From JANJUB01 sp031386985 (lineage in GTDB: Bacteria > Armatimonadota > Fimbriimonadia > Fimbriimonadales > Fimbriimonadaceae), in assembly GCA_031386985.1 (NCBI GenBank), contig JANNCV010000042.1:1-64000 (forward strand): a stretch of 64,000 nt of DNA. The letters run 5' to 3'. Both the position numbers and the translations under genes were made by a program. This document shows positions 7,299 through 16,850 of this stretch, piece by piece. Each line of letters opens with the position of its first letter. Positions within the stretch are counted from its first letter, which is position 1. Under the pieces are notes generated by a model, which had not been told where the DNA came from, searched no databases, and saw only the letters and a program-made list of their open reading frames with translations.

Positions 7299-8276
7299 TT
7301 ATCTTGACTTGATTTGCCTGATCTCTTCAAGTGTCAGTTCCAAGGAGTCACGCGAAGACTCCGCCGTAACGATCTTCGGAGGCGCTCCCGATTGGATAGA
7401 TTCAACGAAGTAGCGCAACTCGTGGTAATAGCCACCCAGATCGCTGATATTTCCGCCACCAGCGGCTTCCATTTTCGGAAACTCAGGAATAACGGGTTCT
7501 TTTCCTGGTTCAAAAACCGTTAGCGGGCCAGCATCCATAATCATCGCTCCGCGTTCGAAAATCGCTCGATAGGCCATTTTGAAGGGCGCATGAGATGGCA
7601 AGTTCCAGCCACCCTCTGTGTGAACAATAGTATCTCCGTAGGTAAGCGTTGAAAAAGCATGACCAGGGCCACGGTCATCAACGCTTCCCCAGGCACTAAT
7701 AGAGTCTGGCTTGCCTAAAAGATACAGGGCAAAATCCGTGTCATGTATGTGCATATCCAGCACTCCGCCGCCTGATTTTGATTCATCGGCGAGCCAGTTC
7801 TCGCTGCTCCAGTGCGGGAACTCGCCGTACCGGGTCAAATTCAGCGACAGTAGCCTTCCCAGTTTGTTCTCAACTACGTATCGACGCAACAAGGCGTACT
7901 CCGGCCAGAATCGTATGCAGTGCCCAATCATCAGCGATTTGCCACTTGCATCGCGGGCTGCGATCATGCGATCGGCCTCGTCTAGGGTCAGCGCTGCTGG
8001 CTTTTCGCACATCACATGCTTGCCAGCTTCAAGGGCACGCACCGTGAACTCACAATGAAGGTGTGTGGGCAAGCAGATATCAATGACGTCCAAACTTGCG
8101 TCCCCGAGCATTTCGTCGAAGGTGGCGATCTTGCATCCAAACTCTGAGGAGAACGCCTTTGCCCGGGCCAAATCCAAATCGGCTACCATCGCTAACTGCG
8201 ATTCTTCAAGCAAAGAGTAGACGCTTGAGTGCATCTTGCCCATGAACCCGCAACCAACAAGTCCGACTGTGATCAT
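7299..8276 (-). CDS. Gfo/Idh/MocA-family NAD(P)-dependent oxidoreductase
   Basis: An N-terminal Rossmann fold is marked by GLVGCGFMGKMHSS (GxGxxG). It is followed by DICLPTHLHCEF and the EKP signature GKHVMCEKPAALT, whose Lys binds nicotinamide. The C-terminal half, with GGGVLDMHIHDTDFALYLLG, is the substrate domain with the D-x-x-x-H pair typical of sugar or inositol dehydrogenases. The exact substrate is not deducible. ATG at 8276 is preferred because it begins six residues before the glycine motif; an in-frame TTG at 8294 exists. It follows the SARP-like regulator by about 25 nt on the same strand and is probably co-transcribed with it. Confidence 0.9.
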   Translation of the reverse strand: MITVGLVGCGFMGKMHSSVYSLLEESQLAMVADLDLARAKAFSSEFGCKIATFDEMLGDASLDVIDICLPTHLHCEFTVRALEAGKHVMCEKPAALTLDEADRMIAARDASGKSLMIGHCIRFWPEYALLRRYVVENKLGRLLSLNLTRYGEFPHWSSENWLADESKSGGGVLDMHIHDTDFALYLLGKPDSISAWGSVDDRGPGHAFSTLTYGDTIVHTEGGWNLPSHAPFKMAYRAIFERGAMIMDAGPLTVFEPGKEPVIPEFPKMEAAGGGNISDLGGYYHELRYFVESIQSGAPPKIVTAESSRDSLELTLEEIRQIKSR

Positions 8277-8300
8277 TGTTTGCAAGCTTATCAAAGGACT

Positions 8301-11300
8301 CTAAAGAGTCTCTAAAAGTTTCGCAACATCTTGAAATGTTAATCTCAAGAGCGCCTTCCGATCCATTTCTGCCCCGAGGCCCATACTTTGAGTGAGTTCG
8401 GACTTCGAAATTGAGCTTTCTAGCTGGGCAACAGCCTCACCATACTCGATCTGCTTAACTTCCCAACTGAGTGCTCGCAAAAACTCATCATGGGTCCGAA
8501 AGTGCCCGTGCAACCTCGCCGCCGGAAGATAGGACCCGCACTGTACGAGTTGCCAAAACAGCTCCACGAGAGAAGAATTGACGATCCAAGCAGAGTAGGA
8601 TGCCTCCAGCATGCCTGTAATCGAGCGAACCAGCCGAGGAAGAGATGCCTTAAGGTCGCCTTGTCGAGCCATGCAAGTTGATTCAAGAAGTCGAGAGGAA
8701 ATCTGCAAGGCGGGAAAGTTTCGGCCAGATTCCGCCAATAGCTCGTTAGCTAGCCGTACGTGCTGCAACGCAAAATCATAATCAAGCTGAGCAATGCACG
8801 GACCGGCCAAGCTAAGTAGTGCGGATGCATGCCGCTCAACCACTCCCGTGAGTTGCGCCGCTTCAACAGACCGGGCGGCGCTCTGCCGAGCGGCCTCAAA
8901 ATTACCCAAATTAACGCTGGAATTGGTCAACCCTTGTAAAGCGCGTGAGAGTTCAAACATGAGCCCCTCGCTTAGAGCGATTTCAGATGCCTCACTATAT
9001 CTAAGAATCGCGCCATCATAATCCTCTGCGAAATGTTTCTTTATGCCCAGCTCAATCAGGGCTTCGCACAACTCCTGCGTCATCGCGGCCTTTTTGAAAT
9101 AGAAGATTGCCTTCTCCAGTTCAGAATCCCAATCAATCGCGGCGTCCGAGCGAGTCGTACTGGCAAGCCTCAATCTTAAGCGGGCTACTATTTCCGGCTC
9201 ACGATTGGAAACAGTATCGAGGCTCTCTCCAACTAGATCATACAGTGCGGGGGCGTCCAGGAAATTCGAATAGGGTAGAGACGCAGAAAGATATGCGGAA
9301 GCAACGATGACCGCTCCCGATGGATCGTTGTTTTCCAAAAGCCAGCGGACTGAGAGAAGGCAGTTTAGCCGATCCTGGGCAAGTTGATTGCGTGAGGTTA
9401 CGCCAGCCGCAACTGGCTTGAGCGTCTCGACATAGTATCGGCTCAGCCTTGATAACGTATCGTTTCTCAACTCTGCCGGTGCGCGCTCCTGGAGGAATTT
9501 GCGCACGGAATCAAGCATTGAGAATCGAACCGAACCTGAGTCAAAGGTTGATCTCAGCCAACTGAGTTCCCCCAAAGATTGAAGTAGATCCAGGGTATCC
9601 GGCCCGACACCCATCGCTTCGGCGAGCTCGTGGTCAAAGCCTCCCTCCGCAAAGGAGAGCCGCATTGCGCCTTCGCGAAGTTCGGGTGAGAGAAACTCGA
9701 AACTCTGGTTAAGTACAAGCCCCAGTGATCGGTGTCGCCCTGGGGTATCTCGACGGCGGCTGGGCAGACGATCAAAGTGCTCACCCAGGTGCTCGATCAT
9801 CTGAGTTACGGTCAGCGTTCGGCTCCACCCGGCCGCGAGTTCAATCGCAAGAGGCCACCCTTCGAGCTTTCGGCATAACCTCACGATTGGCTCGGCACTT
9901 CGCTCCGTAAGCTGAAAGTCGTGCTTCGTTCCCCGCGCTCGGTTCACAAGGAGAGCGACCGTCGGGTTCTCCATTAGATCGGCCAGCGTGGTTGAGGCTT
10001 CAACTTGGGGCAATGGGAGCATATTCAGAACAAGTGAGGCTTCACCATCAAATCCGATAACGCGTCGGCTCGTATTGATCAATTGGAGTTTCGGCAAGCT
10101 ACCCACAAACTGGCTCGCCCTTCGGATGGTGGCTGAATCTACGTGTTCGGCACTGTCACAAATCACAAGAGTTGGTCCCAAACTCAGAAGAAACTCAATG
10201 AGAGATTCGCGGGAGGAATCGCTTAGACCAAATGCCCGGCTAATCTCTGCCCGCGAATAGTCAGCCACTTCATCTTCGGCCCTAAGCTCCGCTAGCGAAA
10301 CAAAGAGGACTCGCCCACCAAAATGGGGAGCGAGCCGCAGGCCGGCTTCAACTGCAAGTCTCGTTTTCCCAACTCCGCCCACGCCCGATATCGTGATTAC
10401 TCTCTGCCCGCCCTCAATCAGCTCGCGAATCTGGCTCAGTTCTGTCTCTCGTCCGAAAAAGGGGGCAATGTATTTGGGAAGTGTAGACATCGGGTCTGGC
10501 GGCATCGCCCTGCGCGCACTATTTCCAATTTCGGATTTGGCCGCAGATTCAATCAGTCCGTCAAGCCCATCCGGGTCCGTCTCATCTTTGCTGGCAATGC
10601 TATGGGATGGAGCAGATTCGGCGGCAGTCTTGGCTTGGGAATAAATCTCTGCGGTCTTTGCTCGTGGTTCTAGACCCTCGGCCGACAGCAACCGATCTAG
10701 CGTCTCGTATTGAGCTAAGGCCATTCGTGGCTGGCCAAAAAGCACGTGCAGTCGCATAAGCGCCCGATGGCTCCGCTCATCGTAGGCGTCAATGCTGAGA
10801 CGATCATGTGCATGTTTGATGGCGGTCCGATAATCACCGCTGGCAGCAGAGTGTTTGATGAGTTGACTAAGGGAATCGTAATATCCCTCGATTAGTTTCG
10901 CTCGCTCACTTAGTATCCAGTCATCGTGATATCCGACAAGGAGTTCGCCACCATATTCCGCCACCGCTCCCCCTAAGTTGCTAATGCGTTCCGATTCCGA
11001 CGAAGCTGAGGCCGCCAACGCCAGATACTGATTGAAGGATTCCACGTCGGTTTGGAAGGCATCAGACCGCAGCGTTACACTCGAATAATCCGCGACGATC
11101 CAGTAATCTTGCGAGGAGCCAGGCGGATGAAGCTGCCGCCGAAGAGAAGAAACGGCCTGATTAAGACGATTTCTTATGGTGGTCATCCCAGCATCCGGCC
11201 ACAGCAACTCAGCGACTTGCTCGCGCGCGAATTTCTTGCCCTTGTGATAAGCCAGATAGGCAAGGAGAATTGCCGTTTTTTGGGTCTGGAACCTCTCAGT

Positions 11301-11363
11301 AACCGTATCCCCTTGGATTACACGAAGCCCGCCCAGTAGCTCAATGCGGCACTGGAAAGACAT
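8301..11363 (-). CDS. SARP/AfsR-like transcriptional regulator with BTAD, ATPase and TPR regions
   Basis: The 1020-residue protein has an N-terminal winged helix of the OmpR type (residues about 5-95, with REQVAELLWPD and RNRLNQAVSSLRRQL). A bacterial transcriptional activation domain follows (about 100-245, helical repeats with LMRLHVLFGQPRMALAQYE). An STAND/NB-ARC-like ATPase begins at GVGGVGKTRLAVEAG (P-loop, about 330), with LVICDSAEHVDSA as the Walker B region and GWPLAIELAAG as the GxP signature. The last 400 residues are helical TPR-like repeats. Such proteins bind direct repeats upstream of target genes after nucleotide-dependent activation. Its targets are unknown; the nearest candidate is the co-directional oxidoreductase. 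A possible TACAAC box lies 10 nt upstream of the start. Confidence 0.9.
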   Translation of the reverse strand: MSFQCRIELLGGLRVIQGDTVTERFQTQKTAILLAYLAYHKGKKFAREQVAELLWPDAGMTTIRNRLNQAVSSLRRQLHPPGSSQDYWIVADYSSVTLRSDAFQTDVESFNQYLALAASASSESERISNLGGAVAEYGGELLVGYHDDWILSERAKLIEGYYDSLSQLIKHSAASGDYRTAIKHAHDRLSIDAYDERSHRALMRLHVLFGQPRMALAQYETLDRLLSAEGLEPRAKTAEIYSQAKTAAESAPSHSIASKDETDPDGLDGLIESAAKSEIGNSARRAMPPDPMSTLPKYIAPFFGRETELSQIRELIEGGQRVITISGVGGVGKTRLAVEAGLRLAPHFGGRVLFVSLAELRAEDEVADYSRAEISRAFGLSDSSRESLIEFLLSLGPTLVICDSAEHVDSATIRRASQFVGSLPKLQLINTSRRVIGFDGEASLVLNMLPLPQVEASTTLADLMENPTVALLVNRARGTKHDFQLTERSAEPIVRLCRKLEGWPLAIELAAGWSRTLTVTQMIEHLGEHFDRLPSRRRDTPGRHRSLGLVLNQSFEFLSPELREGAMRLSFAEGGFDHELAEAMGVGPDTLDLLQSLGELSWLRSTFDSGSVRFSMLDSVRKFLQERAPAELRNDTLSRLSRYYVETLKPVAAGVTSRNQLAQDRLNCLLSVRWLLENNDPSGAVIVASAYLSASLPYSNFLDAPALYDLVGESLDTVSNREPEIVARLRLRLASTTRSDAAIDWDSELEKAIFYFKKAAMTQELCEALIELGIKKHFAEDYDGAILRYSEASEIALSEGLMFELSRALQGLTNSSVNLGNFEAARQSAARSVEAAQLTGVVERHASALLSLAGPCIAQLDYDFALQHVRLANELLAESGRNFPALQISSRLLESTCMARQGDLKASLPRLVRSITGMLEASYSAWIVNSSLVELFWQLVQCGSYLPAARLHGHFRTHDEFLRALSWEVKQIEYGEAVAQLESSISKSELTQSMGLGAEMDRKALLRLTFQDVAKLLETL

Positions 11364-11394
11364 GCTTCGCCACGTTGTACCGAATTTTCATCGG

Positions 11395-12324
11395 TTAAAG
11401 CGACAATGAAAGCGTAAATTTTAGATAAGTTGTTTCAATAACAAAACCGTGCTTTGCATACCAATCGGTCAAACTAGTCCAATCAATCGTGCAATTTCGC
11501 TTTCCCGCGGTCCGCATTCGTGTCAAACTCGCGGCCAATAACGCATCACCAAAGCCTCTCCCACGTATGGCGGCAGAGACTCCAATCGGGCCAAGAGCGC
11601 ACCAGTTTTCGCCGTCGCACCACATGGCGCCGGCATGGGGTTGCTTCGACGATCCGTCCTGTGTAACTGCGAATCCGCAGATCTCGCCGTCAATCCAGAG
11701 GATATCAATTGGGCTGCAATTTCCTTCGGCGGCAATGTAACGAAGGCAGTCATACTTCCACCGCCCGGGAAACTCCCGGTCCAAAAATGTGCTGAGCGCC
11801 TTGACTTCGGATGGATCGCAACTGCGAACTTCTGCATCAATGGTAGGCACGAAGCTGTAATCTGCGAGATCACGGCAAACATCTGAAACAACCGGTCCCT
11901 CATCAAATCCTTCGATCAGGAGAAAATCTTTGAGGGCACTATGATCAAGTGGACAGCCCGGAAAAAAATGATCCAAGTCTTGCCCGAAGCGCAGTTGGTC
12001 AATACCCCTCTGAATCAGCACCTGCTTTGTATAGTGCATCAGATCCACACCGATTCTTGGATCATTGAACGCTATGGAGTTAACGTGAGCGAGGTCGCGG
12101 CTTGGTCCAGGGTACAGGTTATCGGCGCTCCGCTTAACCGCTACAAATCCGATCGGTTGCAACTTATCGTTCAACTCGATGACGGAGGCGCCCCAATCAA
12201 ACACAGACGAGCCCGTTGTGTTACGTTCCAGAAGACTGGGAGTTACCCTGAAACGGGCCGGGTAAAACTCGTTCCATAACCGAGACAGAGCCTCAAAATC
12301 AGCGTGACGAAAACTTACGCGCAT
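11395..12324 (-). CDS. Double-GNAT acetyltransferase
   Basis: Two GNAT-like halves are visible in 309 residues. The C-terminal one is the catalytic candidate, with the acetyl-CoA-binding motif A ALGPIGVSAAIRGRGFGDAL (V..RGxGxG) and the closing NCTIDWTSLTDWYAKHGF, which matches motif B. The N-terminal half (FRHADFEALSRLWNEFYP) has the fold's opening strand but no clear pyrophosphate loop. The substrate is unknown. The start overlaps the preceding hypothetical gene by 10 nt, so they belong to one transcription unit with the DUF1844 gene upstream. Confidence 0.8.
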   Translation of the reverse strand: MRVSFRHADFEALSRLWNEFYPARFRVTPSLLERNTTGSSVFDWGASVIELNDKLQPIGFVAVKRSADNLYPGPSRDLAHVNSIAFNDPRIGVDLMHYTKQVLIQRGIDQLRFGQDLDHFFPGCPLDHSALKDFLLIEGFDEGPVVSDVCRDLADYSFVPTIDAEVRSCDPSEVKALSTFLDREFPGRWKYDCLRYIAAEGNCSPIDILWIDGEICGFAVTQDGSSKQPHAGAMWCDGENWCALGPIGVSAAIRGRGFGDALLAASLTRMRTAGKRNCTIDWTSLTDWYAKHGFVIETTYLKFTLSLSL

Positions 12325-12842
12325 TTCTCAATGGCGACAAGTTGCCTCAAATGCTCTCCGCATAAGTTAAGCGCTTCTCTCGTTCGATTAATCCGGCAGA
12401 TCATATTCCCATCATCGGCCCCGAGAAACGCATCCAAACTTGGAGCGGCAAAAAGCGCCTCAAACGCATCACCATAGCTTCCCTCGAGTTCCATGGTCTG
12501 GCTCGCATCGTTGACATCAAACCGCAGATAGGCAAGGGCAAATGGCCGAACATGGTCATAGTTTGCTTGCATCCAATCCCGCTGCTTCATGTATCTCGTT
12601 TCTAGGGCGGCAGTTGGCGCGTAGTTTGCGGCATCGCACAGAACCTCTACGAGGTCCTCGTAATGACTGTAAAACTCAATAAGACTATCTTGTCGCTCTC
12701 GGGCCGTTGGGACGGTGGTAGCGGTTGCAACTTCTCGCGCCTCAACCCAATCTCGCCAAACGAGTTTGAGTTTGATCGGGACGCGCGAAACTCGGCGTAT
12801 GATGCCTATTCGACGGTAAATAACCCTTCCTTGGATATTCAT
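12315..12842 (-). CDS. Helical protein of unknown function
   Basis: I do not recognise this 175-residue protein. It has a short basic N-terminus (RVIYRRIGIIRRVSRVPIKLKLVWRD). The rest is mainly helical and acidic, with no signal peptide, membrane segment or metal motif. The start is secure. ATG at 12842 overlaps the stop of the DUF1844 gene as ATGA, and GGAGGCC lies 7 nt upstream. Its 3' end overlaps the acetyltransferase gene by 10 nt. The tight coupling in both directions suggests that the three proteins work together. Confidence 0.7.
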   Translation of the reverse strand: MNIQGRVIYRRIGIIRRVSRVPIKLKLVWRDWVEAREVATATTVPTARERQDSLIEFYSHYEDLVEVLCDAANYAPTAALETRYMKQRDWMQANYDHVRPFALAYLRFDVNDASQTMELEGSYGDAFEALFAAPSLDAFLGADDGNMICRINRTREALNLCGEHLRQLVAIEKCA

Positions 12843-13123
12843 GATGTGGCCTCCTTGGCTTTATCAACATAGTTTAGACGTAAATTGCTCACCAAATTGT
12901 GCATTTCTCTTCGATCAGAATCATCAAGTTCTTTATCAACCACGCCAGCGAGATGGGCAACAACGTCAATGGCGACCTTTGCCTGGCCCAAATCGGGTTC
13001 GATCTTGCCCGTCATGAAATCAGGCTGTAGCCCCAATTTCTGCCAAGCAATCGCCGCCATCTGATCGGCCATGGCCACGACAGCCGTGTAAACACTAAGA
13101 GGCTTCCCCTCTTCTTCACTCAT
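12839..13123 (-). CDS. DUF1844 domain protein
   Basis: This small protein of 94 residues matches the DUF1844 pattern. IAWQKLGLQP is followed by a Gly-Lys and acidic patch (TGKIEPDLGQAKVAID), then HLAGVV and a C-terminal helix ending LVSNLRLNYVDKAK. The function of the family is unknown; it occurs widely in Acidobacteria, Planctomycetes and related groups. The gene is the first of a tight unit with the next two genes, which overlap end to start. There is no signal peptide, so it is cytoplasmic. Confidence 0.85.
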   Translation of the reverse strand: MSEEEGKPLSVYTAVVAMADQMAAIAWQKLGLQPDFMTGKIEPDLGQAKVAIDVVAHLAGVVDKELDDSDRREMHNLVSNLRLNYVDKAKEATS

Positions 13124-13171
13124 AAAAATCCAGACGGAGGAGTAGGGATAAATGAGTCAGACAAAATATGC

Positions 13172-14443
13172 CTAGTTTCCGCTCTCGAGATTTGGCGGCA
13201 TTCTGAGAACGATCGGGCCAGAGTCACCGTTGAGGCCGCTCACCGTAATCTTGATTTGCTTGCCGTCCCAACTGTAGGTGACCGGTTTGCCGTCGAATGG
13301 ACTGAGCAGATCACTAGTCTTGACCGCCTTGGGTATCGTCTTGAACCCAAGCGCCCGAAGCATCGCCACATTCTGAAGCCGACGCGCCTCCCAAGATTCC
13401 TCTCGCCTCTCCGTAACCACCCCCGGATCAGTTAGCTTTTCGAGAATTAAGGCCGCCGTCGGAAAGGCGAGCATCGCCTGCCAAACTTTACGATCGGCTT
13501 CCTGCTGGGCTGCCAGTTTCTCCTTCAACGGCAGAGCGTGCGCTGCCCAAAATTCTCTTGCGCCCTTGGCGATTTCGATCTTTGCTTTGCTTCGGCTCAA
13601 GAGAATAGGCATGATTCTCTCGGCCGGAGAGATTTCATCCTCCCTCAGTCCAAGGTTTTCACGGCCCTCAGGCGTGCGGCACAACTCAATAACGGAGAGG
13701 AATTCCCAGAGGTATGCCCGTTGCTCGACGCGCAGGTTGACCTTGGGCCAAGCTGCGACTGCTTGCCGTGCGGCTTCCAGATATTCGTGGCGATCACGAT
13801 GAACAAAGGAAAGTCCATGCAGGCACCTCAGGCTGATCTCGTAGTGAGCAATTGAGACGAGTTGCGCGAGTGCCGAGGGCTCCTCGGCGAGGTGGGTTGC
13901 CATTTTAAAGATGCGGTTGATGTCCGCAAGTGCCGCCCGATGTTCACCATTCCCGGCCTTAACGGCGGCCCGCAGTGCCAAGAGCCTAGCCCCTGATTTC
14001 ATGTAGGAAAATTCGACGAAGAGCAATGCAAACCCTTGCGCCCAATCTCGATCAAACCAACAATCAGGGAGTTTTACGGCCTCTTCGATAATTGTGAGGT
14101 AGGGTGCTCCATCAGTCAATGCGTTGCGAGCGGCCAAGCTATGCGCGGGCGACCGTTCAAACAGAAATTGATCACAAACTTTGTTTGGTTCGTTCTTCAG
14201 CCTCTTGAGCTTGATGAGCTTTCGGTACAAGGGAGCGGCGTTCTCTTCGGGGCGAGCTGGTTTGATAAAACTCTTGAACTGCTCACTTGTGGAGGGCAAG
14301 CCCTCTGACCAGGCTAATCGCAGCTGCTCTTGAAACTGCGCCTCCTCTCTCGCCGCTTTAAGTTTCACATAAGCAATCGGACCACCGAAAACGAGAGCGA
14401 TGATGACCCCGATCCATAGTGCCACTTTAGCTGTTTTGTTCAT
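13172..14443 (-). CDS. Membrane-anchored protein of unknown function, copy 2 of a tandem pair
   Basis: The 423-residue product has one N-terminal membrane segment (VALWIGVIIALVFGGPIAYV) followed by a large soluble part that should face outwards. It is a clear paralogue of the gene immediately upstream. Both contain LKEQLRLAW/FQEQLRLAW, an E-N-A-x-P-x-Y segment, PxCxFDRDW and the ending SPYDG/SPFDGxPxTYxxDGKQIxIxVS. The soluble part is helical, and the conserved FDRDW may mark a binding surface. No enzyme motif is visible and I do not know the family. The two genes are 11 nt apart and surely co-transcribed. Confidence 0.75.
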   Translation of the reverse strand: MNKTAKVALWIGVIIALVFGGPIAYVKLKAAREEAQFQEQLRLAWSEGLPSTSEQFKSFIKPARPEENAAPLYRKLIKLKRLKNEPNKVCDQFLFERSPAHSLAARNALTDGAPYLTIIEEAVKLPDCWFDRDWAQGFALLFVEFSYMKSGARLLALRAAVKAGNGEHRAALADINRIFKMATHLAEEPSALAQLVSIAHYEISLRCLHGLSFVHRDRHEYLEAARQAVAAWPKVNLRVEQRAYLWEFLSVIELCRTPEGRENLGLREDEISPAERIMPILLSRSKAKIEIAKGAREFWAAHALPLKEKLAAQQEADRKVWQAMLAFPTAALILEKLTDPGVVTERREESWEARRLQNVAMLRALGFKTIPKAVKTSDLLSPFDGKPVTYSWDGKQIKITVSGLNGDSGPIVLRMPPNLESGN

Positions 14444-14454
14444 TTGTGTGGAGT

Positions 14455-15693
14455 CTACTTTCCAAGACTCATGACGCTGTAACTGGGAACTTGCAAAGTT
14501 AAATCATCGCGATCATTCCGAGAGACTTTGATCGTGATCTGCTTGCCATCGAAGGCATAGGTGAGCGGGGTGCCGTCATACGGACTTAAGATGTCCTTCG
14601 TATCGAGCGATTTAGGTGGGCGGCCCTTGGCTAATGCCCTCGCCAGGGCAACATATTGCAACCGGCGGGACTCCCATTCCTCCTGGCGAGAGTGCCCATA
14701 ACTTGAATGTCCCAATCCGTAACGCTGGCCAGGAAAGGCCCAAAGTGCGCGATTGATCTTTGATTCAACTTCATCCAAAACGACATCGCGCTCTTTGAGC
14801 GGCAGAGCAAGCGCTTCCCAAGCCCGGCGGTACGCCTTGATGATCGTAATGCGGGCTTCGGTTTGGCTGAGGAGTTTAGGGAGAATTTGGTCCGGCGCGC
14901 CAAGATCGTCTCGCTTCAATCCCAAGGCATTACGGCCCTCTGGTGTCATGCTCATCTCAGCAATCTGGAGCCTAAGGAATAGATCACCTCGACGTTCGGC
15001 TTTGACATCTGGCTTGGGGAAGCTCGCGATGGCACGTTCGAGGGCCCTGAGATATCCGGGCTGGTTTGGGTGAGTGAATGCCCAAAATGAGAGCAAGTGG
15101 AAACCGTCGAGAAGTGGGCGGTCAGTGGTCCAATTCCGCCCAAGGGCCCCAGACAACCGGGCATGTTGGGCTACTCTAAACATGCGGTCCACGTCCGCGA
15201 TAGCAGACTTCCAGTCCCCATTTTGAGCCGAGATAGCGCCGCGCAAAGCCAAAATGCCTGAGGCAGAACGCATTTCGACAATCTCCCGCTCATCCAAAGA
15301 CTCCCACCTGCTCCAATCACGATCGAAGCTACATTTGGGTAGCAAAACGGCGGCATCAATCAGGCCCATTGCGGAGCCCCGAGCTCTCAGATAAGCCTTC
15401 GCGCTGGCGAGGGTCGTTGCAGTGAGGGTTGCCAGGAGTTCGTTGAGCTGTTGGAATGGGTGGCCCGTTCCCTTTCCCACCATGCTGGTGTAATACGGCC
15501 CAGCATTCTCGCTCGGTGGAACTTTGACGATCAGCGAAGCAAACTGGTCGGCATTGGTTGAGATGCCCTCGGCCCAGGCGAGGCGGAGTTGCTCTTTTAG
15601 CTCAGCTTCGGCCATGTTGTTGCGAATCTTAATGCCGCCTAAAGTGGTGATAACAACTAGCGAGCCCACCCAAATCCAAGTGCGTTTTGCCAT
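14455..15693 (-). CDS. Membrane-anchored protein of unknown function, copy 1 of a tandem pair
   Basis: This is the paralogue of the downstream gene, sharing the same layout. It has one N-terminal membrane anchor (MAKRTWIWVGSLVVITTLG), LKEQLRLAWAEG, the PKCSFDRDW segment and a C-terminal LSPYDGTPLTYAFDGKQIT. The start at ATG 15693 is preferred over an upstream in-frame GTG, because it places the anchor at the extreme N-terminus. The gene is divergent from the nuclease-like lipoprotein, with about 57 bp between starts. Function unknown; the conserved DGK motif near the end recurs in prokaryotic secreted proteins but is not diagnostic. Confidence 0.75.
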   Translation of the reverse strand: MAKRTWIWVGSLVVITTLGGIKIRNNMAEAELKEQLRLAWAEGISTNADQFASLIVKVPPSENAGPYYTSMVGKGTGHPFQQLNELLATLTATTLASAKAYLRARGSAMGLIDAAVLLPKCSFDRDWSRWESLDEREIVEMRSASGILALRGAISAQNGDWKSAIADVDRMFRVAQHARLSGALGRNWTTDRPLLDGFHLLSFWAFTHPNQPGYLRALERAIASFPKPDVKAERRGDLFLRLQIAEMSMTPEGRNALGLKRDDLGAPDQILPKLLSQTEARITIIKAYRRAWEALALPLKERDVVLDEVESKINRALWAFPGQRYGLGHSSYGHSRQEEWESRRLQYVALARALAKGRPPKSLDTKDILSPYDGTPLTYAFDGKQITIKVSRNDRDDLTLQVPSYSVMSLGK

Positions 15694-15750
15694 GTCCAGT
15701 TCTTGAGACGTTGCTACCAACTCGGATCGTCCGCTGGTACGCTCATTTGC

Positions 15751-16767
15751 ATGCTCAAGTGGCTCTTCATCGCCTTCCCTCTCGTCCTCTTAGGGTGCTC
15801 TGATTCCCCGATCGAAAATCCGAACGCGATGCGCGTAATGACTTACAACATGGAGTGGTTTGGCGAGAACGCGAACCCCGGGCGGATTTCGAATATCCAG
15901 TCGGTGCTTAACAACACGAACCCACATATCGTGGCTTTCGAGGAAGTTCAGAGCGAACTCGCGGTCAAGCAAGTCTTTGGCGGCGAGTGGCAGATTGGCA
16001 TAAAAGACAACCCAAATGAAGACCAGGAAACGGGGATTGCGGTCAAGAAGCCGTTCATTTTGGAGTCCAGCGACACAGTTTTCCCCGATGAAACCCTCAA
16101 TGCGGCATTCCCTGGCGGTCGGGATGTACTGCGAGCTACCGTGAAATCGCCAAGCGGCGGGACCTACACATTCTACGTTCTGCACATGAAAAGCCGGGGA
16201 GGAGGCGGACGTTTGCAAACGGACCGACAACGAGAAATGGCGGCTAAACTCCTCGCAGAGTACATCCGAAAGAAAGGTGAAAACAACGTTGTGGTGCTAG
16301 GCGACTTCAATGATTGTCCCGATGACGTGAGCGTAAACATTCTAGAGACCGGCGACCCAAGTACCCGCGGCGGCAGAGCCAAAACGCCAGGGCCGCTCTT
16401 ATTCAACCTTTGCGAAAAACTCTATGATCAGGACGCCGTGACGCATGGCCTTTCGGATAAGTTCCGCCAGAATGAGATTCCGGCGACCGTGAAGGGAGCG
16501 AAAAAGGAAAACGAGCAATGGCGCGGCAAGGAGTACAGCTTCCCCGCCGACGTTCGCGTCGAGCAAATCCTCTTCGACCAAATCCTAGTAAGTCCGAATC
16601 TGGCGAAAGTCGCGAGCGAAACCAAGATCTACTCGAAAGTAGACGCGCTAAGAGGCTCTATCGGAAGGGTGAGAAAGAATGGCGATGGACATGCCGAATA
16701 CCTCGAAAAGGGCACCCGCGCGTCCGATCACTTGCCGGTTTACGTGGATTTTGCAATGGGAGGTTAG
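15751..16767 (+). CDS. Endonuclease/exonuclease/phosphatase-family lipoprotein
   Basis: The start at ATG 15751 is chosen because it gives a lipoprotein signal (MLKWLFIAFPLVLLGCSDSP, lipobox LLGC). The rest is a DNase I-like EEP domain. MTYNMEWFG (Asn) is followed by AFEEVQ (metal Glu), VLHMKSRGGGGR (His and Arg region), VVLGDFNDCPDD (catalytic Asp-x-Asn) and SDHLPVYVDF (Asp-His pair). It would therefore be a periplasmic or surface metal-dependent phosphodiesterase, nuclease or phosphatase; the substrate cannot be told. A TACGCT box lies 7 nt upstream of the ATG. The final 45 nt are present a second time 138 nt downstream (see the repeat entry). Confidence 0.88.
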   Translation: MLKWLFIAFPLVLLGCSDSPIENPNAMRVMTYNMEWFGENANPGRISNIQSVLNNTNPHIVAFEEVQSELAVKQVFGGEWQIGIKDNPNEDQETGIAVKKPFILESSDTVFPDETLNAAFPGGRDVLRATVKSPSGGTYTFYVLHMKSRGGGGRLQTDRQREMAAKLLAEYIRKKGENNVVVLGDFNDCPDDVSVNILETGDPSTRGGRAKTPGPLLFNLCEKLYDQDAVTHGLSDKFRQNEIPATVKGAKKENEQWRGKEYSFPADVRVEQILFDQILVSPNLAKVASETKIYSKVDALRGSIGRVRKNGDGHAEYLEKGTRASDHLPVYVDFAMGG

Positions 16768-16850
16768 AGTTTTGGGGTTCGGGAAAGTTCGGACTTTTGG
16801 GGAAGCCGACGAAGGGCGGTGGGTTCTGGAGACAGTCTCCTTGCGTTGTT

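Noticed and set aside
7222..7413. Rightward open frame next to the oxidoreductase
   Set aside because: It runs antisense into the oxidoreductase gene across its terminator hairpin and has no independent support.
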